From Mesorhizobium sp. CA14 (GTDB taxonomy: Bacteria > Pseudomonadota > Alphaproteobacteria > Rhizobiales > Rhizobiaceae): a DNA stretch of 64,000 nucleotides. The stretch's first letter is position 1; the number at the start of each line of letters is the position of its first letter. The stretch is from NCBI RefSeq assembly GCF_020165195.1, contig NZ_JAIUHR010000003.1, forward strand, positions 62,001 through 126,000, written 5' to 3'. The notes under the pieces are model-generated. The model saw nothing but the letters and a program-made list of their open reading frames with translations. It did no database searches and was not told the DNA's origin. Shown piece by piece: positions 1 through 8,722 of the stretch. Both the position numbers and the translations under genes were made by a program.

Positions 1-160
1 GAAAACACCCCACGCTTGCAACGTTCAATGCACGTGCCTGTTACTGTTGCAAAGACGTGACACCGGTCCCGCAAAGTTGCTGACACGGCGTAGCGGCAAT
101 ATGCCTTTATGAAAGCGTCTGCAATATTGCGCCGGGCTGGATTCCAGGGCGGGGCAGGAA

Positions 161-1075
161 ATGCAAGGCAAGGGTAAACTATTGGCGACCGTGGCGGCCT
201 CGGCCGCTTCGGTCACTTCCGTCGGCGTGGCGACAGCTCACGCGACGGAGGGGCAGGCGACTGATCAAACGGTCATCGATTCGCGCATCAAGCTGGCCTT
301 TGAAGGCTCGTTCTTTCGAAACGAAATCCACGACGGCGACAAGCTCGGTCTCACGCCCGACAAGCTTGGGCACAGCAAGGCCGGTTTCAACGGCGCCGTC
401 TCATTGACCAAGCAGATTTCCCCGGACATGGATTGGCGCCTCGCCGGCGCCTTTCACACGGGGAGGGACTGGTCGGAGGGCGAGAGTTTGGCCGAGGGTA
501 GCGGCGTATTCAGCGCATCGCTCAGTCATGGGTTCGACTTCCAGACGGTCGACTTCGATGTCGGCAAGCACGTCAAGGTGCAGTCGGCGGACGTCCGCTT
601 CTTCGGCGGGTTGCGGCTCTTGCATGCCGATCAAACGGCAATCGATTTTTCCGAAAGCTTTACCCCCTCCGATCCCGCCGCCGAGGGCGGCTCCTTTGAC
701 AAACTTGGCACCTCGGAATTCTGGGGTATCGGTCCGCGCGTCGGCGCCGAAGCCTATTACCCGATCGGCGAAAGCTGGGGGCTGACAGGCTCGGTTGCAG
801 GGTCCGTCATGTGGGGTCGCCGTAAAGACGAGTTTTTGTTGACTGAAACGACCACGAATCCCGATTCCCATCAGACTCTCTCTGATGAGAGCCAGCATTC
901 GAGCGAGACGGTTTACAATGTGGAGGCTTCGGCCGGCTTGAGCTGGGCGCCTATCACGAATACCACCTTCACCGCCGGCTACAAGATCGAGCAGTGGCAC
1001 AATCTGATCGTGAACGCGGACCACAAGAATCAGACGTTCGACGGCCCGTTCATTCGCCTTGAAGTGAAGATGTGA
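161..1075 (+). CDS. Outer-membrane beta-barrel protein (Lpg1974/MOMP-like)
   Basis: A 304-residue protein. The first ~28 residues form a signal peptide with a basic start, an Ala/Val/Ser-rich core and an AHA-type cleavage site. The rest alternates polar and hydrophobic residues with many Gly and aromatic residues (SFFRN, DMDWRLAGAF, FWGIGPRVGAEAYYPIG), as expected of an outer-membrane barrel. The pattern recalls the Legionella major outer-membrane protein-like family common in rhizobia. The chain ends in a strand-like FIRLEVKM rather than a terminal Phe. The ATG start is kept because it directly precedes the signal peptide. It lies 19 bp before the hydrolase gene but need not share its function. 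No substrate can be named; the barrel assignment rests on composition. Confidence 0.6.
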   Translation: MQGKGKLLATVAASAASVTSVGVATAHATEGQATDQTVIDSRIKLAFEGSFFRNEIHDGDKLGLTPDKLGHSKAGFNGAVSLTKQISPDMDWRLAGAFHTGRDWSEGESLAEGSGVFSASLSHGFDFQTVDFDVGKHVKVQSADVRFFGGLRLLHADQTAIDFSESFTPSDPAAEGGSFDKLGTSEFWGIGPRVGAEAYYPIGESWGLTGSVAGSVMWGRRKDEFLLTETTTNPDSHQTLSDESQHSSETVYNVEASAGLSWAPITNTTFTAGYKIEQWHNLIVNADHKNQTFDGPFIRLEVKM

Positions 1076-1094
1076 CGGCGGCGGCTGGCGGAAG

Positions 1095-1952
1095 GTGAGT
1101 TCGGAAGCAATTCTCGAATCCCGCTTCGCACTCAACGGCAACGTCAAACTGCACTACGTCGCGGCGGGCTCCGGCCCGCCGGTCGTTTTCCTGCACGGTT
1201 TTCCCGACCATTGCCTCGGGTGGCGTCCGCAGATGCAAGCCCTTTGCGGCAGCTATCGGGTGCTGGCGCCGGATCTGCGCGGTTTCGGACGAAGCGATGC
1301 GCCGCGAGGGCACGCCCACTATGCGTTGCTGCCGCATCTGGTCGAGGATGTGCTGGCCGTTCTGGCGGCGGAACAACTCTCCCAGGCTTCGATCGTCGGC
1401 CACGACTGGGGTGCGACCATCGCCTGGTGGCTCGCCATGCGCGTGCCGCACGCGGTGCGCCACCTTGTTGTTCTGTCTACGCCGCATCCGCGAAATTACA
1501 TTCGCGCCATCGCCGATCCGGCCAACGCAGGTTTTTTCAGCTATATGCGCCGTTTCCAAGAAGCGGGCGCGGCAGCCTTGCCGGCACCGGAGGAGCTTGG
1601 CGCGTGGATTGCGGATGTCGCCGACAGGCAGGCGCTCGTCGAGTCGCTTCGAGGTTCCGATCCGGAGGCGATGCTCGGTTACTATCGGGCCAATATACCG
1701 CTTGGCAGGGTGCCGGACATCGGCCCGCTGCCGCTGGTCAGGGCGCCGACTTTGGTGCTGTTCGGAACCGACGATCCCTATGTTCCGACCAACGCCTATG
1801 ATGGCACCTTCCGTGAAGTCGATAACGTCACCTCGCTTATAGCCATCCCTGACGCGGGGCATTTCATCCATCACCAAGCCGCCGGTTTGGTAAGCCGCGA
1901 GATAGAGGCGTGGGTGTCGCGGCCGCCGTCCAGCTTTCGCTCTTTGGGGTAG
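1095..1952 (+). CDS. Alpha/beta hydrolase, epoxide hydrolase-like
   Basis: A 285-residue alpha/beta-hydrolase. An oxyanion-hole motif HGFP lies near residue 35. The nucleophile elbow GHDWGAT puts Asp104 in the position used by epoxide hydrolases and haloacetate dehalogenases. A late AGHFIHH supplies the catalytic His, and the aspartate nucleophile argues against an ordinary serine esterase. A lid segment occupies roughly residues 140-210. There is no signal peptide, so the protein is probably cytoplasmic. The start is GTG, 19 bp after the porin-like gene. The substrate is unknown; epoxide hydrolase is the closest label and a dehalogenase is possible. Confidence 0.8.
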   Translation: MSSEAILESRFALNGNVKLHYVAAGSGPPVVFLHGFPDHCLGWRPQMQALCGSYRVLAPDLRGFGRSDAPRGHAHYALLPHLVEDVLAVLAAEQLSQASIVGHDWGATIAWWLAMRVPHAVRHLVVLSTPHPRNYIRAIADPANAGFFSYMRRFQEAGAAALPAPEELGAWIADVADRQALVESLRGSDPEAMLGYYRANIPLGRVPDIGPLPLVRAPTLVLFGTDDPYVPTNAYDGTFREVDNVTSLIAIPDAGHFIHHQAAGLVSREIEAWVSRPPSSFRSLG

Positions 1953-2095
1953 GGCTGTCCGGTTGGAAGGCGCGCGCTAGCTACCGCGGGTGGTGCGTCA
2001 GTCGTTTGCCCATTCTGTTCAAAGTGGTTGATGTGCGACGTTCCGGAGCCCCGTCCGCCTGACGCCCTTCGCGGGACTGATTGTCAAAAAAATTC

Positions 2096-2125
2096 TTGCC
2101 TTCATGCTCATCTTCACCCTATTCT
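2096..2125 (+). promoter_or_regulatory. Possible sigma70-type promoter of the sugar operon
   Basis: TTGCCT (2096-2101) and TATTCT (2120-2125) are separated by 18 bp. Transcription would start about where the first operator palindrome begins, which suits repression. The match is moderate and based on inspection only. Confidence 0.35.
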
Positions 2126-2130
2126 CCGCT

Positions 2131-2150
2131 TTGAGAAAACCTTTTCCCAA
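2131..2150. promoter_or_regulatory. LacI-type operator, site 1
   Basis: A 20-bp near-palindrome, TTGAGAAAA-CC-TTTTCCCAA, with one mismatch between half-sites. The GAAAA..TTTTC core is typical of LacI/GalR-family operators. It lies ~90 bp before the start of the LacI-family gene. A second copy in inverted orientation follows at 2198-2217, matching at 17 of 20 positions. Autoregulation of the operon is inferred. Confidence 0.65.
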
Positions 2151-2197
2151 ATGGTTGCTTTCGACATCCGCCCCCGGTTCGAACGCGGCAGGCCTCT

Positions 2198-2217
2198 GTG
2201 AGCAAAGGTTTTCTCAA
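2198..2217. promoter_or_regulatory. LacI-type operator, site 2
   Basis: The sequence GTGAGCAAA-GG-TTTTCTCAA is the reverse complement of site 1 at 17 of 20 positions, and 14 consecutive bases are identical. The centres of the two sites are 67 bp apart, a distance compatible with looping. A potential GTG start at 2198 falls inside this site, which supports the downstream ATG as the start of the regulator. Confidence 0.6.
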
Positions 2218-2239
2218 CTTGGGAGGTCCTGCACCGAAA

Positions 2240-3289
2240 ATGGTTTCAGACGCCGAGTCAGCGCCAGTTTCCGCAAAGCCGCCGGTCACGCTGCGCGAGG
2301 TCGCCGCCGCGGCCGGCGTCAGCGTGGCGACGGCGTCCAAGGCGCTGAACGGGCAGGGGCGCATGACGGCCGAGACGCGCGAGCGCATCCGCGAGACGGC
2401 GCGGCGGCTTGGCTTTCGGCCGAACAGCCTGGCGCAGAGCCTGTTGCGAAAACGCTCCTTCACCGTCGGCCTGCTCACCAACGATACCTATGGCCGCTTC
2501 TCGCTGCCGCTGATGGCCGGCGTTTCGGATGCGCTGGTCGACAAGGGCGTGTCGGTGTTCCTGTGCAATGTCGAGGACGATCAGCGGCTCGGCCAACTGC
2601 ATGTCGAAGCCATGCTCGACAAGCGCGTCGACGGCATCGTCGCCACCGGAAAGCGCATCGACCGCCATCTGCCGGTCGATCTCTCCAACCTGCGCATTCC
2701 GGTCGTCTACGCCTTCACCCAGCCGGATCCCGGCGCGGTTGGCCTCGTCTCCGACGATGCCGGCGGCGCGCGGCTGGCGGTCGAGCAGTTTTTGCGGCTC
2801 GGGCGCCGCCGCATCGCCCATGTCAGCGGCCCGGCAAGCTTCGCCGTGGTGCACGCTCGGGCAGGGGCCTACCGCGATGTCCTGACGGAGAACGGCTTGC
2901 CCGCAGCCGAGCCGCTGCTGGGCGCCTGGTCGGAAGGCTGGGGCCACGATGCGGTGGCAAAACTGTTCGGCAAAGCGGGCAGGGAAGGATGGCCGGATGC
3001 CGTCTTCTGCGGCAACGACCAGATCGCCCGCGGTGTCATCGATGCGCTGCGCGAGCGCGGCATTAGCGTGCCCGAGGATGTCGGCGTCATCGGCTTCGAC
3101 AATTGGGAGATCGTGGCCGAGGCGACGCGCCCGCCGCTGACCTCGATCGACATGAACCTGGCGAGCCTCGGGCGCGAGGCCGGGCTTGCCCTGCTTTCGC
3201 TCGTCGACGGCCAGCCGGCCGCCCCGGGCATCAGGAAACTGCCGTGCCGGCTGGTGGTGCGTCAGTCATGCGGCAGTCCGCCGCAATGA
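2240..3289 (+). CDS. LacI-family transcriptional regulator of the sugar operon
   Basis: About 349 residues. The N-terminal HTH reads VTLREVAAAAGVSVATASKALNG, followed by the hinge helix (SLAQSLLRKRSFTVG). A periplasmic-binding-protein-like sugar domain runs to the C terminus, with late motifs CGNDQIARGVIDALRERG and DVGVIGFDNWE. The ATG at 2240 is preferred to GTG 2198: GGGAGGT lies upstream, and the GTG sits within an operator-like palindrome. It is the first gene of the unit with the ABC transporter and GH127 genes, so it probably senses the transported sugar or a product. The effector is unknown. Confidence 0.88.
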   Translation: MVSDAESAPVSAKPPVTLREVAAAAGVSVATASKALNGQGRMTAETRERIRETARRLGFRPNSLAQSLLRKRSFTVGLLTNDTYGRFSLPLMAGVSDALVDKGVSVFLCNVEDDQRLGQLHVEAMLDKRVDGIVATGKRIDRHLPVDLSNLRIPVVYAFTQPDPGAVGLVSDDAGGARLAVEQFLRLGRRRIAHVSGPASFAVVHARAGAYRDVLTENGLPAAEPLLGAWSEGWGHDAVAKLFGKAGREGWPDAVFCGNDQIARGVIDALRERGISVPEDVGVIGFDNWEIVAEATRPPLTSIDMNLASLGREAGLALLSLVDGQPAAPGIRKLPCRLVVRQSCGSPPQ

Positions 3290-3364
3290 AGCAACAAGGC
3301 TACGCGCCCGGATCCGCCGGGCGGCATGGCCAAAACAGGGAGGAGAACCATGAGGAGGAGTAAA

Positions 3365-4612
3365 ATGAAGACCATGTTTGCCAAGCTGGCTTTAGCCGCG
3401 GCCGTCATCGGCGGCGGCCTGCAGGCGGCGTCCGCCGAGACCGCCAACATCTGGGTGCGCGCCGACGGCTCGAACTTCATGCCGCGCATCGTCGACGCCT
3501 TCAACAAGGCGCATAAGGACCAGATCAAGCTCGACATCATCCCCAATGCCGAGATCATTCCGAAATATGGCGCGGCCGCCGCCGGCGGCACCGCGCCCGA
3601 CGCGCTCTCGCTCGACCTGATCTACACGCCGTCCTTCGCCGCCGCCGGCCAATTGGAGGACATCACCGACTGGGCGAAATCCTTGCCCTATTTCGCCAGC
3701 CTGTCGCCAGCGCATGTGAAGACCGGCACCTACAAGGACCGCATCTACGGCCTGCCGTTCTCGGCCGACGCCTCGGTGCTGATCTGGAACAAGAAGCTGT
3801 TCAAGCAGGCGGGGCTCGATCCTGAGAAGGGCCCGGCCAACTGGGCCGAGATCGAGGCCGACGCCGAGAAGGTCAACGCGCTCGGCGGCGACATCAAGGG
3901 CTTCTACTTCTCCGGCAATTGCGGCGGCTGCAACATCTTCACCTTCACGCCGCTGATCTGGGCCTCGGGCGCCGACATCCTGTCCGAGGACGGCTCGAAG
4001 GCGACGCTCGATAGCCCGCAGCTGCGCGGCGCGATCGACCTCTACCGTTCGATGGTCAAGAAGGGGCTGGTGCCCGAGGGCGCGCAGACCGACACCGGCG
4101 CCAACTTCTTCGCCGCCTTCGCCGGCGGCAAGATCGGCATCTCGCCGTCCGGCGCCTTCGCCATCGGCGCGCTCAACACGCAATACCCGGACGTCGACTA
4201 CGGCATCACCTTCCTGCCGGGCAAGGATGGCGGCTGGTCGTCCTTCGCAGGCGGCGACAATTTCGTCGTCACCAAGGGCACCAAGAAGATCGCCGTGGTG
4301 AAGGAGTTTTTGGACTTCGCCTATTCGCTCGAAGGCCAGACCATCCTCGCCAAATATGGCAGCCTGCCGGTGCGAAACGACATCGCCAAGGACGCGTTGA
4401 AGGACCTCGACCCGCGCTACCAGGTGGCGGCCGAGGCGATGGCCAAGGGCAGGACGCCCTATTCGGTGGTGTTCAACGACCTGATCAACTCCGCCAACGG
4501 TCCCTGGACGCAGATGATCAACGAGGTGTTCTTCGGTGACGATGTCGATGGCGCTATCAAGAACGCGCAGGAGACGATGCAGTCGATCATCGACCAGGCG
4601 CCGAACAAGTAG
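3365..4612 (+). CDS. Sugar ABC transporter substrate-binding protein (CUT1 type)
   Basis: About 415 residues. A signal peptide (MKTMFAKLALAAAVIGGG, cleavage after AASA) leads into an extracellular solute-binding family 1 fold. Recognisable features are the first strand ANIWVRADGSNF, YGLPFSADASVLIWNKKLFKQAG, and a late WSSFAGGDNFVVTKGTKK segment. It binds a sugar or oligosaccharide in the periplasm for the two permeases downstream. ATG 3365 has GAGGAGGAG just upstream; ATG 3350, in frame with its own GGGAGGA, would add five residues (MRRSK). The GH127 gene in the operon suggests an arabinose-containing ligand, which is inference. Confidence 0.88.
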   Translation: MKTMFAKLALAAAVIGGGLQAASAETANIWVRADGSNFMPRIVDAFNKAHKDQIKLDIIPNAEIIPKYGAAAAGGTAPDALSLDLIYTPSFAAAGQLEDITDWAKSLPYFASLSPAHVKTGTYKDRIYGLPFSADASVLIWNKKLFKQAGLDPEKGPANWAEIEADAEKVNALGGDIKGFYFSGNCGGCNIFTFTPLIWASGADILSEDGSKATLDSPQLRGAIDLYRSMVKKGLVPEGAQTDTGANFFAAFAGGKIGISPSGAFAIGALNTQYPDVDYGITFLPGKDGGWSSFAGGDNFVVTKGTKKIAVVKEFLDFAYSLEGQTILAKYGSLPVRNDIAKDALKDLDPRYQVAAEAMAKGRTPYSVVFNDLINSANGPWTQMINEVFFGDDVDGAIKNAQETMQSIIDQAPNK

Positions 4613-4790
4613 ACACCAGGGCCAGCCGGCGGCGAGGATAGCGCAACGCCTCGCCGCCAAGGCTCTGACCGGCCGCCCGCCCCGTCTCCCTGGCCGGGCG
4701 GCCGGGGACTGTATCGCTGAACGGCAGGGTTTTATCGCGTTGAGAAAGCACACCCACCAGTATCGCCAATTTGAGGCGCCGCGAGGTTCT

Positions 4791-4940
4791 CTCCCCCTTC
4801 TCCCCTTGTGGGAGAAGGTGTCGCCGAAGGCGACGGATGAGGGGTGTTCCAGCGGAGTGAGGCGTTGGCGTTCCCTGGAACACCCCTCATCCGTCTCGGC
4901 GCTTCGCGCCGATCCACCTTCCCCCACAAGGCGGGAAGGA
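4791..4940. repeat. Intergenic palindromic element (nested inverted repeats)
   Basis: This element fills most of the 339-bp gap between binding-protein and permease genes. Its core is a perfect 19-bp inverted repeat, 4834-4852 against 4875-4893 (ending GTGTTCCAG / starting CTGGAACAC), around a 22-bp loop. Outer arms containing CCTTCTCCCC and CCACCTTCCCCC extend the symmetry. It resembles the RIME-like palindromes of rhizobial genomes. It could fold in the polycistronic mRNA and set the ratio of binding protein to permease. An open frame running through it into the permease is accidental. Confidence 0.75.
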
Positions 4941-4951
4941 GAGATGCAGCC

Positions 4952-5872
4952 ATGACCGCCATCACCGCCGCCTCCGCTCCCGCCCGCTCGCGCGCCGGTG
5001 TCAGCCGTCGGCAATGGGTGGGCCTGCTCTATGTCCTGCCGGCCGTCGCCCTGGTCACCGTCTTCTTCGTCATTCCGCTCGGCATGACTGCGTGGATGTC
5101 GCTGCACAATTGGCCGCTGATGGGCGAGCATGCCTTCATCGGCCTCGACAATTATTTCGCGATCCTGCGCGACACGCGCTTCTGGAATGCGCTGAAATTC
5201 ACCTTCTACTACACGGTGATCGTCACTATCGCGATCTTCGCCGTCGCCTTTCCGCTGGCGATCTTCATCGAAAAGCCGCGCCCGCTCACCAATCTCTATC
5301 GCACCGCCTTCTTCATGCCGGCCGTGGTCGGCTTCGCCTCGGCGAGCCTGCTCTGGTCTTGGCTCTTGAATGTCGATTCCGGCCTGTTCAGCCCAGCCGC
5401 TTACGACCTCGGCCTGACCGAAAAGAAGGTCAATCTTCTCGCCACCTTCCAGCCGGCCTTCTGGTCGATCATCGCCATGGTGGTGTGGAAGGTCGCCGGC
5501 TTCACCATGATCATCCTGATGACCGGCCTGCAATCGATCCCGCAGGATCTGCAGGAGGCCGCCGTCATCGACGGGGCAGGGCCGTTCGCCAGGTTCCGGG
5601 CGATCACCTTGCCGCTGATGCGCCGCACGCTGGCGCTGGCGCTGATCCTGTCGGTCGCGGGGTCGATCCTCGCCTTCGACCAGTTCTATATCATCCTGCG
5701 CGGCGGTCCGCGCAACCAGACGCTGACGGCGGTCTACTGGATCTTCAACCAGTCCTTCGTCTCGTTCAAGCTCGGCTATGGCGCGGCGCTCTCGATGGTG
5801 CTGCTGGTCATCCTGGTGGCGCTCAGCCTCATCCAGCTCTGGCTGCTGCGCAAGCCCGAGGGGCTCGACTGA
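4952..5872 (+). CDS. Sugar ABC transporter permease, MalF/UgpA type
   Basis: About 306 residues with six predicted membrane helices, the first at VGLLYVLPAVALVTVFFVIPLGM. The EAA loop, which contacts the ATPase, reads EAAVIDGAGPFARFRAITLPLM. ATG 4952 follows GGAAGGAGAG at normal distance. The open frame extends upstream into the palindromic repeat and that part is rejected. It pairs with the next permease, whose start overlaps this stop (TGATG). Confidence 0.9.
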   Translation: MTAITAASAPARSRAGVSRRQWVGLLYVLPAVALVTVFFVIPLGMTAWMSLHNWPLMGEHAFIGLDNYFAILRDTRFWNALKFTFYYTVIVTIAIFAVAFPLAIFIEKPRPLTNLYRTAFFMPAVVGFASASLLWSWLLNVDSGLFSPAAYDLGLTEKKVNLLATFQPAFWSIIAMVVWKVAGFTMIILMTGLQSIPQDLQEAAVIDGAGPFARFRAITLPLMRRTLALALILSVAGSILAFDQFYIILRGGPRNQTLTAVYWIFNQSFVSFKLGYGAALSMVLLVILVALSLIQLWLLRKPEGLD

Positions 5873-6729
5873 TGGCCGAAGCGATGTCGCAAAACCGGAA
5901 AGTCGGCTTCAGCCTCGCCAGGCATTCCACCGGCATCGTCGCCTCGGTGCTGTTCCTGGCGCCGATCGTCTGGACGGTGCTGTCGACCTTCAAGCCTGCG
6001 CAGGAGGCGCGACAGCCGCCGCTGCCGCCCTGGCCGACCACCGGCTTCTCGATCGAGAACTATCAGACGCTGAACTCCTTCGGCGACGGGCTGTGGGCTT
6101 CAGCGCAGAACAGCATCTATGTCTCGGTGATGACGGTGCTGCTCTCGGTGCTGGTCAGCGTGCTCGCCGGCTACGGCTTCTCGCGCTTCCGCTTTCCGTT
6201 CCGGGACTTCTTCTTCATCCTGATCCTGTCGACGATCATGATCCCGTTCCAGTCGATCCTGACGCCGATTTTCCTTGTGCTGACGAAGCTCGGCCTGCAC
6301 AACACGCTGACCGGGCTGGTCTGCGTCTATGTCACGCTGCAGCTGCCTTTCTCGATCTTCATGATGCGCAACGCCTTCGACGCCGTGCCGCGCGAGATCG
6401 AGGAGGCGGCGCGCATGGACGGCGCCAACAACGTTACCATGCTCGTCAAGGTTATGCTGCCGCTGGTCTGGCCCGGCGTCGTCACCATCGCGCTGTTCGC
6501 CTTCCTCGGCGCCTGGAACGAGTTCCTGGCAGCCCTCGTGCTGATGACCGACCAGTCCAAATTCACTCTGCCGGTGATGATGACCGCGCTCCAGTCCGGC
6601 CGCTTCGGCGCCATCGACTGGGGCGCGGTGCAGGCCGGCGTCACGGTGATGATGGTGCCTTGCCTGATCCTGTTCCTGGCGCTGCAGCGCTTCTACATCC
6701 GCGGCCTCATGGCCGGGGCCGTCAAGTAG
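5872..6729 (+). CDS. Sugar ABC transporter permease, MalG/UgpE type
   Basis: A 285-residue inner-membrane permease with about six helices, the first near GIVASVLFLAPIVWTVLSTF. Its EAA loop reads EIEEAARMDGANNVTMLVKV. The start codon overlaps the stop of the partner permease, implying translational coupling. The frame extends far upstream antiparallel to nothing real; that extension overlaps the first permease out of frame and is rejected. No ATP-binding gene follows, so the transporter probably borrows a shared MsmK/UgpC-type ATPase encoded elsewhere. Confidence 0.9.
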   Translation: MAEAMSQNRKVGFSLARHSTGIVASVLFLAPIVWTVLSTFKPAQEARQPPLPPWPTTGFSIENYQTLNSFGDGLWASAQNSIYVSVMTVLLSVLVSVLAGYGFSRFRFPFRDFFFILILSTIMIPFQSILTPIFLVLTKLGLHNTLTGLVCVYVTLQLPFSIFMMRNAFDAVPREIEEAARMDGANNVTMLVKVMLPLVWPGVVTIALFAFLGAWNEFLAALVLMTDQSKFTLPVMMTALQSGRFGAIDWGAVQAGVTVMMVPCLILFLALQRFYIRGLMAGAVK

Positions 6730-6746
6730 TTCGAATGGAGTGAATC

Positions 6747-8711
6747 ATGACCGCATCGCAGCCCGCCAAAGAGACCGGCACCTCCGCCAGGCCGAAGCTC
6801 GCCTTCCGCCCGTTGCCAGTGCCGCAGGTGGATGTCCGCGGCTTCTGGGGCGACCGTGTCGACGCGGTCGCCGCCAAGACCGCCGGCATCCTCTACGACC
6901 GCTGCGTCGAGGCCCGCATGCTGGAGCAGATCGATCCGGACGTGCCGTCGCCGGGCGTGGTCATTCCCTTCCACGTCAGCGACGGCTTCACCGCGAGCAC
7001 CGTGACGACGCAGATGTTCTGGGATTCCGATTGGGGCAAGACGATCGAGACCGCCGCCTATTCGCTCTACCGCCGCCGCAATCCCGATCTCGAAAAGAAG
7101 ATCGACGCCGTCATCGATATGTACGGCAAGCTGCAGCAGGAGGACGGCTACCTCTCCAGCTGGTACCAGCGCATCCAGCCCGGCCTGCGCTGGACGAACC
7201 TGCGCGACTGCCACGAGCTCTATTGCGCCGGCCATCTGATCGAGGGCGCGGTCGCCTACTACCAGGCGACGGGCAAACGCAAGCTCCTCGACATCATGAG
7301 CCGCTATGCCGACCACATCGCCGACACTTTCGGCCCGGAGCCCGGCAAGCGGAAGGGATATTGCGGCCATGAGGAGATAGAGCTGGCGCTGGTCCGCCTC
7401 GCCCGTGTCACCGGTAACGACAAATATATGAAGCTGGCTAAATATTTCATCGACCAGCGCGGCCAGCAGCCGCATTATTTCGACGAGGAGGCGCTGGCGC
7501 GCGGCGCCGACCCCAAGGATTTCCACTTCAAGACCTATGAATACAACCAGTCGCACAAGCCGGTGCGCGAGCAGGACAAGGTCGTCGGCCATGCGGTGAG
7601 GGCGATGTATCTCTATTCCGGCATGGCCGACATCGCGACGGAGTATGGCGACGACTCACTCAAGGTCGCGCTCGAGCGGCTCTGGGACGATCTCACGACG
7701 AAGAGCCTTTACGTCACCGGGGGCCTCGGGCCGTCGGCCGACAATGAAGGCTTCACCAACGACTACGACCTGCCCAACGAGACCGCCTATGCCGAGACCT
7801 GCGCTTCGGTCGGCCTGGTGTTCTGGGCAAGCCGTATGCTCGGCATGGGGCCGAATCGCCGCTACGCCGACATGATGGAGCGCGCTTTCTACAACGGCTC
7901 GATATCGGGCCTGTCGCTCGACGGCTCGCTGTTCTTCTACGAAAACCCCCTGGAGAGCCGGGGCGGCCATCACCGCTGGAAATGGCACCGCTGCCCATGC
8001 TGCCCGCCCAATATCGGCCGCATGGTGGCGTCCATCGGCAGCTATTTCTACGGTCTTGCCGACGATGCGCTGGCGGTGCACCTCTATGGCGATTCGAGCG
8101 CCCGCTTCGAGATCGCCGGCCGGCAGGTGACGCTCGTTCAGACCAGCAGCTATCCCTGGGACGGCGCGATCGCGATCGAGATCGGGCCGGAGGCGCCCGT
8201 AGAGTTCACGCTTCACTTGCGCATACCCGCCTGGTGCCGCAAGGCGGCGTTGCGCGTCAACGGAAAGCTCGTCGATCTCGAAGCGGCGACGGTCGACGGC
8301 TACGCAGCGATCCGCCGCGAATGGCGCCAGGGCGACAAGGTCGAGCTCGACCTCGAAATATCGATGGCGCGTCTCTTCGCCAACCCGCAGGTGCGCCAGG
8401 ACATCGGCCGCGTCGCGCTCGCGCGCGGCCCGCTGATCTACTGCGTCGAGGAAACCGACAACGGCGGCGGGCTGCATCGCATTGCCCTGCCGCGCGAGGC
8501 AAGGCTAGAGGCGCACAAAGAGCCGAACCTGCTCGGCGGGGTCGTCACCCTTTCGGCCATCGGCAGCAGGGCCGAGGCGGAAGACTGGGGCGCCGATCTC
8601 TATCGCCCCGAACCGCCGGCGACGCGGGAAACGAAACTCAAGGCCGTTCCCTATTTCGCCTGGGATAATCGCGATCCCGGCGAGATGCTGGTCTGGCTGA
8701 GGGAAGGCTGA
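6747..8711 (+). CDS. GH127 beta-L-arabinofuranosidase (DUF1680)
   Basis: A 654-residue enzyme matching the glycoside hydrolase 127 (former DUF1680) family, which removes beta-L-arabinofuranose from oligosaccharides. Characterised GH127 enzymes use a Zn-bound Cys nucleophile. The expected ligands are visible: Glu350 and Cys352 in YAETCAS, and Cys418/Cys419 in the CCPPN motif. No signal peptide is present, so it should act in the cytoplasm on sugars imported by the preceding ABC system. The start is 17 bp after the permease stop. The exact glycosidic specificity cannot be read from sequence; related families (GH142/GH146) are alternatives. Confidence 0.85.
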   Translation: MTASQPAKETGTSARPKLAFRPLPVPQVDVRGFWGDRVDAVAAKTAGILYDRCVEARMLEQIDPDVPSPGVVIPFHVSDGFTASTVTTQMFWDSDWGKTIETAAYSLYRRRNPDLEKKIDAVIDMYGKLQQEDGYLSSWYQRIQPGLRWTNLRDCHELYCAGHLIEGAVAYYQATGKRKLLDIMSRYADHIADTFGPEPGKRKGYCGHEEIELALVRLARVTGNDKYMKLAKYFIDQRGQQPHYFDEEALARGADPKDFHFKTYEYNQSHKPVREQDKVVGHAVRAMYLYSGMADIATEYGDDSLKVALERLWDDLTTKSLYVTGGLGPSADNEGFTNDYDLPNETAYAETCASVGLVFWASRMLGMGPNRRYADMMERAFYNGSISGLSLDGSLFFYENPLESRGGHHRWKWHRCPCCPPNIGRMVASIGSYFYGLADDALAVHLYGDSSARFEIAGRQVTLVQTSSYPWDGAIAIEIGPEAPVEFTLHLRIPAWCRKAALRVNGKLVDLEAATVDGYAAIRREWRQGDKVELDLEISMARLFANPQVRQDIGRVALARGPLIYCVEETDNGGGLHRIALPREARLEAHKEPNLLGGVVTLSAIGSRAEAEDWGADLYRPEPPATRETKLKAVPYFAWDNRDPGEMLVWLREG

Positions 8712-8722
8712 ACGCGGCCTCT

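Noticed and set aside
16..53. TTGCAAC...GTTGCAA inverted repeat upstream of the porin-like gene
   Set aside because: Seven bases with a 24-base spacer, likely by chance; no promoter relation could be shown.
3392..5533. 713-codon minus-strand open frame
   Set aside because: It runs antisense to the binding-protein and permease genes, across the palindromic repeat, with low-complexity composition and no domain. A shadow of GC-rich coding DNA.
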